Assembly: GCF_001590985.1 (NCBI RefSeq)
Contig: NZ_BCTX01000057.1
Span: 1-35,285, forward strand
DNA from: Novosphingobium naphthalenivorans NBRC 102051
GTDB lineage: Bacteria > Pseudomonadota > Alphaproteobacteria > Sphingomonadales > Sphingomonadaceae
Direction of reading: 5' to 3'
Length of the DNA stretch: 35,285 nucleotides
Shown here: in pieces, positions 25,358-32,283 of the stretch
Layout of the letters: every line of letters begins with the position of its first letter
Numbering within the stretch: position 1 is the first letter of the stretch
Translations under genes and position numbers: made by a program
Notes under the pieces: model-generated
Seen by the model: the letters and a program-made list of their open reading frames with translations, nothing else
Told to the model about the DNA's origin: nothing
Database searches by the model: none

Positions 25358-25600
25358 ATGAACGAACATGAAGACAGGTTCCTCCGAATGGGGGACGTCA
25401 CGAGGAAAACCGGACGCTCCCGCGCGGCAATCTACCGAATGATTGCGGAAGGCACCTTTCCCCCTCAAATCCCAATAGGTGCCAGAGCTGTGGGTTGGCG
25501 GCTATCGTCTGTCCTGGAATGGATGGAATCGCCCAAGGACTACCATGCGAAATGCGGGAAAAATTTGCAGCAAAGCGCAAACGGCATTTCCAAAATGTAA
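25358..25600 (+). CDS. AlpA-like helix-turn-helix protein
   Basis: An 80-residue protein with the AlpA/excisionase winged-helix pattern: RFLRMGDVTRKTGRSRAAIYRMIAEGTFPPQIPIGARAVGWRLSSVLEWM. AlpA proteins regulate integrase genes or assist excision in P4-type elements. The start follows AAGGA with nine bases spacing. It most likely belongs to the element marked by the integrase upstream, here separated by toxin-antitoxin remnants. Confidence 0.85.
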   Translation: MNEHEDRFLRMGDVTRKTGRSRAAIYRMIAEGTFPPQIPIGARAVGWRLSSVLEWMESPKDYHAKCGKNLQQSANGISKM

Positions 25601-25837
25601 CCCATCACAGCGCCACATAAATGTCATTCTCTAACTGCGGCTTGGCGTGATCCGGCCCCGGCGCGAAATCGGATGCGAATGTCCGTCTCCGATGGAACGT
25701 CGACACCAAATTTACGCCCTGCCGCGTGTGCTGACTGCAGGCGAATGGCCTGGCTGAGCGGGGGCACCGCGATATTGCGATGAAGGATTGCTAACCAGCC
25801 AAGCCGAATGCCTGCGCTTCAACAGGGGAAGTGCGGG

Positions 25838-26605
25838 ATGTTTATCGGTTCAGAGCTTATCGAGTTTCTTCTCTGCCTCGGCCAAGTGCGGTCAGATGCG
25901 GACTTCTTTGACCTCATGCTGGAGACGACCCGCAGGCTGGGCTTCGAGCAATTTGCGTTCGTCAGCCATGTCGACCTCGTGGCAGCGTCCGAAGAGGCGG
26001 TTGCGATTTCGAACTACCCTGACGGCTGGGTCGAACGAATCCTGACCGAGCGCTACTATCTCGACGATCCGGTGCATGCCGCCAGCATCGGCCGCAACAC
26101 ACCCTACGCCTGGCATGCCATCGGCGCGGAGGTGATACAGAGCAGGCGCCAGCGCACCATCCTCAAGGAAGGTGCCAGTTTCGGCCTTCAGGATGGCGTC
26201 ACCGTGCCCGTGCATTCGCCGGGGGAATACCGGGGGACATGCTCCTTCGCGACCTCGCAGCCGGTTTCCATGACGCCGCACATTCGGGGGGCAACGCATA
26301 TTGTCGCAGGCTTTGGCTTTGAAGCCGCGCGCAAACTGGTTCGCGTGCGGCTTGGCTTGGAGCGAACGGCGCCGTCCCTGCCACGTTTCAGCCCGCGTGA
26401 GGTCGATTGCGTGGGACTGGTCGCATCCGGCATGGGGGATACCCAGATCGCCCACGCTCTGGGCCTCTCCGAAGCGACGGTTCATCAGCACATCACCGCC
26501 GCCATGCGCAAATGCGGTGTTTTCAAGCGGACTGCGCTGGTGTTCCGGTCCTTGTTCGATGGCCATATCTGCTTTCACAGTCTGCGCCGGACATCCTCTA
26601 AATAG
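25838..26605 (+). CDS. LuxR-family quorum-sensing regulator (copy 2)
   Basis: A 255-residue LuxR homologue, nearly the same length as copy 1. The autoinducer domain shows YPDGWVERI, YYLDDPVHAAS, YAWHAIG and PGEYRGTCSFATS; the C-terminal helix-turn-helix is FSPREVDCVGLVASGM, ALGLSEATVHQHI. The ATG at 25838 is preferred because AGGGGAAG precedes it and it aligns with copy 1; ATG 25808 is the alternative. It is followed after 62 nt by luxI2. The two LuxR proteins are diverged, suggesting different signals or old duplication rather than recent copying. Confidence 0.9.
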   Translation: MFIGSELIEFLLCLGQVRSDADFFDLMLETTRRLGFEQFAFVSHVDLVAASEEAVAISNYPDGWVERILTERYYLDDPVHAASIGRNTPYAWHAIGAEVIQSRRQRTILKEGASFGLQDGVTVPVHSPGEYRGTCSFATSQPVSMTPHIRGATHIVAGFGFEAARKLVRVRLGLERTAPSLPRFSPREVDCVGLVASGMGDTQIAHALGLSEATVHQHITAAMRKCGVFKRTALVFRSLFDGHICFHSLRRTSSK

Positions 26606-26615
26606 AGGAATTTTC

Positions 26616-26644
26616 GCGAAGGTCCGTTTCGCTGATCCTTTCGC
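26616..26644 (+). promoter_or_regulatory. imperfect inverted repeat between luxR2 and luxI2
   Basis: GCGAAGG (26616-26622) and CCTTTCGC (26637-26644) form an imperfect inverted repeat just upstream of the luxI2 ribosome site. It resembles in position, not in sequence, the palindrome before luxI1. Confidence 0.3.
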
Positions 26645-26667
26645 CATCACAACAGGAGATGGCGAAC

Positions 26668-27282
26668 ATGGCCCACGTCATTCAAGGCGGATGGGCAGCG
26701 GCGCAAGGCGCGCTGCTTGCCCAGATGTACCAGGAACGCAAACGCGTATTCATCGATCTGCTGCGCTGGGATTTGCCCGCGCTCGATGGGCGCTACGAAA
26801 TCGACCAGTTCGACACGCCCTCGACGATCTATCTCATCATCGCAGGCACCGACGGCAAGCATCTGGGTTCGCTGCGGCTCTTGCCCACCACCCAGCCCCA
26901 TGTGCTGGGAAATGTCTTCCCGGGCCTGTGCGATCTGGGACCGCCGAGCGCACCGGATGTCTGGGAGATTTCGCGGCTGTGCCTGTCCCGCAGCATCCGT
27001 GCGGCCGAGAGGCGGTACGTGCGCAATCAGCTGGCGACTGCCCTGACGGTCTTTGCGCGGGATAACGGCGTTCGCGCTTACTGCTGCGTCGCAGACATGC
27101 CCTGGTACAACCAGATTCTCTCATTCGGATGGCGCTGCGAGCCTCTTGGCCTGCCGCACGATCTTCCCTGTGGAATGCTCGCCGCCCTGATGATCCACAT
27201 CGACGACGAAACGCCCGCGCGGCTGGAAGCGACCGGAATATGGTCGGAGACACTCGCACCGCTTGTTGCCCTGAGCCAGTGA
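26668..27282 (+). CDS. luxI: acyl-homoserine lactone synthase, LuxI family (copy 2)
   Basis: A 204-residue LuxI synthase with every invariant residue in place: RKRVF, RWDLP, YEIDQFDT, GSLRLLP, WEISRLCL. It is clearly related to copy 1 (RKRVFIDLL, GRYEID blocks shared) but diverged in the C-terminal acyl-pocket half, so it may make a different signal. The ATG at 26668 is chosen since the CAGGAG ribosome site sits eight bases upstream; an ATG at 26659 abuts that site. Its stop overlaps an in-frame ATG of the phyH2 reading frame (ATGA). Confidence 0.92.
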   Translation: MAHVIQGGWAAAQGALLAQMYQERKRVFIDLLRWDLPALDGRYEIDQFDTPSTIYLIIAGTDGKHLGSLRLLPTTQPHVLGNVFPGLCDLGPPSAPDVWEISRLCLSRSIRAAERRYVRNQLATALTVFARDNGVRAYCCVADMPWYNQILSFGWRCEPLGLPHDLPCGMLAALMIHIDDETPARLEATGIWSETLAPLVALSQ

Positions 27283-27296
27283 TGATGGAGAAAACC

Positions 27297-28250
27297 ATGA
27301 GCACTGCCTCACCATACGCCCGTTGCGTGGCCGATCTCCATGAACAGGGCTACACGATCATCAAGGATCTGGTTACGGTCGATCTGATCGCAGCACTCGG
27401 CACCGGCCTCGACGCGCAATTTGCCGCCACCGAATTTTCAAAAGGCAGCTTTTCCGGCGCCGAGACACGGCGCTTTGCCGGCCTGCTCAAGCGATCGCCG
27501 CATGTCGCAAGCCTGGTCGAGCACGACCTGATCCTGCGGATTTCCGAAGAGATGCTGGGGCCATGGTGCGATCATTTCTCTCTCAATCTGACCCAGGCGA
27601 TCGAGCTCACTCCCGGGGCGAGCCAACAGGTGCCCCATCGCGATCAGGACATGTGGCCTTGTAGCGGCTTCGTTGACCGTGAACACGGCATGGAATTCCT
27701 GATCAACGTCATGTGGCCGCTGTCGGACTTCACGCAGGACAACGGCGCCACGCTGGTGTGGCCCGGGAGCCACCGGCGGCAGGATGAATTGCTCATCGCC
27801 CCCGAGGAAGCAGTCATGGCAGAAATGGCACCGGGCTCGGCACTCGTGTTCCTGGGCTCAACCCTGCACGCTGCCGGCGCCAATCGCACCGCCCTTCCCC
27901 GCCGCGGTGTGATCATCAGTTACTGTCTCGGCTGGCTGAAGCCCTACGAGCTTCCCTGGCTGGCCTACCCGCCGGAGGTAGCACGGCAATTTCCAAGGAG
28001 CCTTGCGCGCCTTGCCGGATACCGGGTTCATCGCCCGAACCTGGGTACTTACGAGGGCCGCTGCCCCTCCCTCCTGCTTGACGGCACAGTCGAAACGCCG
28101 GGTGCGGTGGACGCGCTGCTGCCTGAACAGGAAGAGCTTATCAGGGCATGGCGAAGCGGCATCATTGACCCCGAGCAATCCGATGCCAGGCCCGGCCAGT
28201 CCTTTCTTTCCGCTACATTGGATCGCGATGTGCAGGCATCCCATGGATAG
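27297..28250 (+). CDS. phytanoyl-CoA dioxygenase (PhyH) family protein (copy 2)
   Basis: A 317-residue Fe(II)/2-oxoglutarate oxygenase, paralogue of the product of 6342-7220. His and Asp in VPHRDQDMW and His in FLGSTLHAAGANR form the metal site. Shared blocks include DNGATLVWPGSH, SYCLGWLKPYE, LAYPPE and VHRPNLGTYEGRCPS. It has an extra ~25-residue C-terminus. GGAG six bases before the ATG at 27297 fixes the start; an earlier ATG at 27282 is possible. Its recurrence with luxI argues for a role tied to the signal or to a shared quorum-controlled product. Confidence 0.9.
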   Translation: MSTASPYARCVADLHEQGYTIIKDLVTVDLIAALGTGLDAQFAATEFSKGSFSGAETRRFAGLLKRSPHVASLVEHDLILRISEEMLGPWCDHFSLNLTQAIELTPGASQQVPHRDQDMWPCSGFVDREHGMEFLINVMWPLSDFTQDNGATLVWPGSHRRQDELLIAPEEAVMAEMAPGSALVFLGSTLHAAGANRTALPRRGVIISYCLGWLKPYELPWLAYPPEVARQFPRSLARLAGYRVHRPNLGTYEGRCPSLLLDGTVETPGAVDALLPEQEELIRAWRSGIIDPEQSDARPGQSFLSATLDRDVQASHG

Positions 28251-28653
28251 CGCCCCCACCGATGGCAAGCGCCTCGCCCTGTGCCGAACGCTGATCCTTC
28301 AGCGCAAGCTCGCAAAGGAGCTGCTCGGGGCCGGCCTATGCACCAATCCGATCTGGGACATGCTGCTCGAACTTTATGTCGCGGACCGGGAAGGCCAACT
28401 GCTCTACATCTGGCAGCTCAGCGTTTCGGCAAACATTCCCATTTCCAGCGCGCACCGCAAGATCGACATCATGGTGCATAAAGGCTTCGTGGAGCGCACC
28501 GTCGATGAAAGTGACCTTCGGCGCGTCGGCATCCAGCTGACATCGCCGTTTGGCGGCATGATGGATGAACTATTCGACACGCTGACGCACATGCTCATGA
28601 CATCGTGCTGCCAGTGCGGTTCGGGTGGCAGAGCGCATTCCAGCGCCGATTAA
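28243..28653 (+). CDS. MarR-like winged-helix regulator
   Basis: A 136-residue protein with a winged-helix pattern: PIWDMLLELYVADREGQLLYIWQLSVSANIPISSAHRKIDIMVHKGFVERTVDESDLRRVGIQLT. It overlaps the end of phyH2 by eight bases, so it is in that operon. It lacks strong family-specific residues, and the start (28243, or 28228 upstream) is uncertain. The first cassette has a GntR gene in the equivalent place; the two regulators are unrelated in sequence. Confidence 0.75.
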   Translation: MDSAPTDGKRLALCRTLILQRKLAKELLGAGLCTNPIWDMLLELYVADREGQLLYIWQLSVSANIPISSAHRKIDIMVHKGFVERTVDESDLRRVGIQLTSPFGGMMDELFDTLTHMLMTSCCQCGSGGRAHSSAD

Positions 28654-28674
28654 GCGCCGCCCGCTCGAGGATGC

Positions 28675-28968
28675 TCAGTTATCGGGACCAGCGCCCCGAT
28701 TTTCCCGGCAATGCCAGAGGCGCAGAATGAAAATCGTGGCCTGCGAGATTTCGTAGCGCATTTCGTAATTGCCCACGATGATCCGGCGCACTTCGCGAGG
28801 ATCGAAGGCATCCAGCCTCTCGCCAAGGCGGGGGTAATCCAGCAACCGGCCCGGCGCACGGGCCAATTCCTGGACAATGCGCGCCGCCGCATCGGGTGCG
28901 ACAGGTTTCAGATGTTCATGAAGGCGGACAAGGTCGGATGAGGCCTTGCTGGTCCACTGGATCTTCAT
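28675..28968 (-). CDS. ParE/RelE-family toxin
   Basis: A 97-residue type II toxin of the ParE/RelE superfamily: SKASSDLVRLHEHLKPVAPDAAARIVQELARAPGRL, then YEMRYEISQATIFILRLWHCRENR at the C-terminus. ParE-like toxins usually poison gyrase, RelE-like toxins cut mRNA on the ribosome; sequence alone leaves ParE as the better guess. The start overlaps the antitoxin stop by four bases. Confidence 0.88.
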   Translation of the reverse strand: MKIQWTSKASSDLVRLHEHLKPVAPDAAARIVQELARAPGRLLDYPRLGERLDAFDPREVRRIIVGNYEMRYEISQATIFILRLWHCRENRGAGPDN

Positions 28969-29234
28969 GCCAGGGGCGGGGCCAACGGATCTTTCGTGGA
29001 AAGGCTCTCGGCCCAGGCGACGATGCTCTGATGGTCGATCACATTGCCGGCATCGACATCATGCAGCGCTTCAAGGGTCAGCTGATGTCGCGCCTCTTCC
29101 TGGTCGATCCATGCGGTCAGGGCCTGCTTCATGATCCAGCCACGCGACCGGTCCATCCGTTCCGCCAGGACATCGACCTTGTCCGCCAGATCGGCGGACA
29201 CATGGGCGGTGATGACGCGGGTAGAAGCTGCCAT
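28965..29234 (-). CDS. ribbon-helix-helix antitoxin (CopG/ParD type)
   Basis: An 89-residue antitoxin with an N-terminal ribbon-helix-helix (STRVITAHVSADLADKVDVLAERMDRSRGWIMKQAL) and a C-terminal toxin-binding tail. The ATG at 29234 is preferred to an in-frame TTG at 29249, which lies inside the operator. It precedes and overlaps the toxin gene and should repress the pair through the 15-bp repeat immediately upstream. Confidence 0.88.
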   Translation of the reverse strand: MAASTRVITAHVSADLADKVDVLAERMDRSRGWIMKQALTAWIDQEEARHQLTLEALHDVDAGNVIDHQSIVAWAESLSTKDPLAPPLA

Positions 29235-29236
29235 AT

Positions 29237-29271
29237 GATTAGCTTTCAATCAGTTTGATTGAAAGCTAATC
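29237..29271. promoter_or_regulatory. 15-bp inverted repeat operator of the ParE/RHH pair
   Basis: GATTAGCTTTCAATC and its exact reverse complement flank a 5-nt spacer, three bases upstream of the antitoxin start codon. The position and symmetry fit autorepression by the ribbon-helix-helix antitoxin. Confidence 0.78.
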
Positions 29272-29304
29272 GCTCATGGTCCTTAGCGCAAGGAGCAACA
29301 CCGT

Positions 29305-30228
29305 TCAGACCGGCGCAGCGGCCTTTTCCAGTTCCGCGATCTTGTCGCTGCAGATCAGGTGGACCACCCGGCCCAGTTCCTCGACACGCTCGCCGAGCCA
29401 GGTGAGTTCCTCTTCGCTGATCCGGTAGTGCTTGGAGTAGCGGGCCTTGGTGTAGGCTTCCTTCAACTTCTGGAACATCGCCCGTTCGCGACGCGCGCCT
29501 TCAGGCCAGATGCCGACCATCCGCCCATCGAGGCGCTCGGCCTGGGTGCGCAGAAAAGCGATGTTGTGATTGTAGGGCGTATAGTTCTGCACCACTAACA
29601 GCATACATGAGTAGAGCCGCTCGGTTGCTTGGTGCAGTTCGAAGGCCGCCTTCTTGAAGCGTCCCCGCTCACAATTTGATCGGAAATCGTCGAAGAATTC
29701 CCCGGCACTGGGAAACCACTCTTCAAAATACTCCCTCGCCATGACCAGCGCCTCCTTGGGCGTCTTGGGCTTGGGCTGATGAAGCTCGCGCTCGTCACTT
29801 TCGTAAAGCGCGATGCCTTCCTTCGCCATCTCCAGGAAGAAGATGCGGCCGTGGGCCAGACCATCGTTCACCTCCTGAAGCGAATGAACAATGAAGTTCA
29901 CCGGCGTGCGCAGGGACTTCTCGATCATGTACTCGCGGATCAGCCGCTCCTCGCACTTGGCCCAGTACCTGGCCCGGTCGGCGAGATCCTTCTGGCTGAC
30001 GATGATGAGGATGTCGTAGTCGCTCTTGTACTGGTTGGCCGAGAGCGGTGCATCGACCCAATCGCCGCGGCTGTATGATCCGAACAGGACGATTTTCAGG
30101 ATTTGGGCACGCGAGCGCGGACCGGTCGCATGCTCGGTCGCCTCACGAAATTCCTCGAAGATAACGCCGACGACGCGCTCCAGTTCGCGCTGCTTGGCCG
30201 GAGGCAGATGATCAATTCCCGTACGCAT
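29305..30228 (-). CDS. nucleotidyltransferase-HEPN fusion protein
   Basis: A 307-residue protein joining an N-terminal minimal nucleotidyltransferase (FGSYSRGDW, then SDYDILIIV with the Asp-x-Asp site) to a C-terminal HEPN-like helical domain (KKAAFELHQATERLYSCMLLVVQNYTPYNHNI, KARYSKHYRISEEEL). Separate MNT and HEPN proteins form toxin-antitoxin pairs in which the MNT protein AMPylates the HEPN ribonuclease; here both are in one chain. It could be a self-regulated toxin or a defence protein. It stands alone next to the ParE pair, divergent from sigma 2. Confidence 0.82.
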   Translation of the reverse strand: MRTGIDHLPPAKQRELERVVGVIFEEFREATEHATGPRSRAQILKIVLFGSYSRGDWVDAPLSANQYKSDYDILIIVSQKDLADRARYWAKCEERLIREYMIEKSLRTPVNFIVHSLQEVNDGLAHGRIFFLEMAKEGIALYESDERELHQPKPKTPKEALVMAREYFEEWFPSAGEFFDDFRSNCERGRFKKAAFELHQATERLYSCMLLVVQNYTPYNHNIAFLRTQAERLDGRMVGIWPEGARRERAMFQKLKEAYTKARYSKHYRISEEELTWLGERVEELGRVVHLICSDKIAELEKAAAPV

Positions 30229-30502
30229 GGACCGTCACCCTAAACGCAACACCGCAAGATTGCCCAGCGCCAATTGCATGCGACGGCACACAATAATTGC
30301 GCCTTCTTGCAACAATTTAATTGCCCCTCCCTCCCCTCATTCCGGCCAGGGCTTGCCGGAGTCCATGGTTTGTTCCATATTCCGGTGATGAGACGGAAAT
30401 GCTGGCGTCCGTCTTCAGGATAATCCTGCCAGGCATCATCACGCCCGTCCGCAATGGCCGGTCGGCTGGAGCGCTTCGGCTCACGGCACACCTTAGCTTC
30501 GA

Positions 30503-31165
30503 ATGTCCCGCTTGCCGGGAACGCTTCGTATTTGGCCGGCGCAGGCTGTGTTGCCCATGCGCTCTCCGCACCTGTCACCGCGTACGTCCGCCGCTCTGGA
30601 CGAAGCATCCGATTGCGTCGAAACCGGCGGCCCCGGTACCGGCGCCAGCAACCCAGCGGAACGGGAACGGCAACTGGCCGACCTGCTTTGCTCGGAGCGC
30701 CCGAGGCTAATCCGTTTCTTCCGCCGGCAGGCAAGGTTCGCTAGCCCTGACGAGGCGGACGATCTCGCGCAGGAAGCCATTACGCGGTTCCTGCGCGCGG
30801 CCCCTTCCACGCAGATGGCAACGCCTCAGGCCTATCTGCGCCGGATCGCCAGCAATCTGCTCATCGACCAGGCCCAGCACGGGTCGACCCGCCTTGCACA
30901 AATCTCTGTACCCCTGGTCGAAGGGTTGGACCGCCCGGTCGAGTACGATCAGCACCAGCAACTCGAGGCGCGCGAGGAGCTTGTCCATTACGAGCAGGTC
31001 CTGCGCCAACTCAAACCGCGAGTGCTGAAGGTCTTTCTGCTCAGCCGCGTCGAGGGATATACCTACAAGGAAATCGCTGCGCGTCTGGGCCTCACGGTCT
31101 TTACCGTAAAGCGCGACATGCTGCAGGCCATTGCCCATCTCGATCAGAACCGGAGGCACCGGTGA
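30503..31165 (+). CDS. ECF RNA polymerase sigma factor, FecI-like (module 2)
   Basis: Up to 220 residues; region 2 (LICSERPRLIRFFRRQ-type segment, EADDLAQEAITRFLRAAP, AYLRRIASNLLIDQA) and region 4 (LKPRVLKVFLLSRVEGYTYKEIAARLGLTVFTVKRDM) are present. The first ~18 residues are doubtful: ATG 30557 would give 202 residues and neither start has a good ribosome site. The stop overlaps the GTG start of fecR2. Divergent from the module 1 sigma in sequence, so it probably reads its own promoter and signal. Confidence 0.88.
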   Translation: MSRLPGTLRIWPAQAVLPMRSPHLSPRTSAALDEASDCVETGGPGTGASNPAERERQLADLLCSERPRLIRFFRRQARFASPDEADDLAQEAITRFLRAAPSTQMATPQAYLRRIASNLLIDQAQHGSTRLAQISVPLVEGLDRPVEYDQHQQLEAREELVHYEQVLRQLKPRVLKVFLLSRVEGYTYKEIAARLGLTVFTVKRDMLQAIAHLDQNRRHR

Positions 31166-32193
31166 GTCTCGGCAAAGCAAAAGGACGTTTCCCACCGATG
31201 CACCGGATCGAACGCCAGGCCTATAAATGGGCGATGAAGATGGCCGACGACCCCGAGCGGCACCGTCCAGGGCTCGAGCGATGGATCGTTCGCAACCCAG
31301 ACCACCTCATCGTGTACAACCGCGTTGCCCGGGAAATGCGCCTCGCCACATGGAGTGCCACCCAGCTCGATCTGTACCCCGCAACGCCGAGAGCCACAAA
31401 AGGAAGGCCCTTGCGCAATTCTGGCTTCGTATGGGCGATCGCGGTCCTCGCTTCGGTCCTGGCAGCCAGTTCGGCCGCGTTTCTGGTGCTGCGCGATCAG
31501 CAAAGGCCCGGGGACTCCATCAGTTCCGGTGCCCCTATAGTCGCCCAATCCTGGTCCTCCGATGCCAATGATATTCGCCGCACGCGGCTCCCCGATGGTT
31601 CGGTCGTCACGCTCGACAGGGACAGTGCCATTGCCATCCGCTATTCAGCGGACCGGCGCATGATTGAATTGTCCCGCGGCCGCGTCCGCTTCGAAGTCGC
31701 GCACGATACCTCGCGGCCTTTCGTGGTGCTGACACCCGGCGGAAGCGTTACGGCAACAGGGACCGTGTTCGACGTCGAAGTGCGCGGCACGGTGCGCGTG
31801 CACCTAATGCTCGGCGCGGTCGAGGTCGCCATGGCGCGCAATTCATCCGCGAACGGGGATGCCCCGGTGAGGCTCGTTCCTGGCCAGAAACTGGAATTTG
31901 CGGCGCGTCAGCAGGCCGTCGCGCCGGTTCCGCAGGCCGCTCCCGCCGCGGACGGCCGGTGGCTGTCGGGGACGATGAGTTTCGAAGACATGCCGCTCGC
32001 CGACATCATTGCCCAGACCAACGCCTATTCCAGCAGCAGGATTTCAGTGTCTGAACCCGGGCTTCTGCAGAAAGAGATGTTCGTCGATCTCGACATCCGC
32101 GACGCCGATGCGGTCGCGCGCAAGCTCGCCGTGCTGCTCGACCTGACGGTCGATAGAAGCCAACCGGGCAAGCTCATTCTGCGGTCGCGATGA
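31162..32193 (+). CDS. FecR-like anti-sigma factor (module 2)
   Basis: A 343-residue protein starting at GTG 31162 behind GGAGG (31152-31156) and overlapping the sigma stop. Domains: DUF4880 (IERQAYKWAMKMADDPERHRPGLERWI), one membrane segment (FVWAIAVLASVLAASSAAFLVL), FecR domain (DGSVVTLDRDSAIAIRY, LSRGRVRFEVAHDTSRPF, GTVFDVEVRG) and C-terminal DUF4974. It is the partner of sigma 2 and receptor 2. Confidence 0.92.
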   Translation: MSLGKAKGRFPPMHRIERQAYKWAMKMADDPERHRPGLERWIVRNPDHLIVYNRVAREMRLATWSATQLDLYPATPRATKGRPLRNSGFVWAIAVLASVLAASSAAFLVLRDQQRPGDSISSGAPIVAQSWSSDANDIRRTRLPDGSVVTLDRDSAIAIRYSADRRMIELSRGRVRFEVAHDTSRPFVVLTPGGSVTATGTVFDVEVRGTVRVHLMLGAVEVAMARNSSANGDAPVRLVPGQKLEFAARQQAVAPVPQAAPAADGRWLSGTMSFEDMPLADIIAQTNAYSSSRISVSEPGLLQKEMFVDLDIRDADAVARKLAVLLDLTVDRSQPGKLILRSR

Positions 32194-32201
32194 ATTTTTT
32201 G

Positions 32202-32242
32202 TATTTTTTCGCGCACCGGTTTCGGCCCATCGCCGTCTAGCC
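32202..32242 (+). promoter_or_regulatory. candidate ECF-sigma promoter of receptor 2
   Basis: TATTTTTTCG (32202-32211) lies ~25 nt before CATCGCCGTCTAGCC (32228-32242), 42 nt from the receptor start. It differs at only two of 15 positions in the -10 block from the element before receptor 1. Confidence 0.6.
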
Positions 32243-32283
32243 CTGATGCCCGCACATGACGCGGGCTCCACAGGGGCAAGGAC

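Noticed and set aside
22450..25837. A second short lasso precursor or a full tRNA gene in the gaps
   Set aside because: No small frame with a -2 Thr and ring acid, and no cloverleaf, was found by eye in the gaps.
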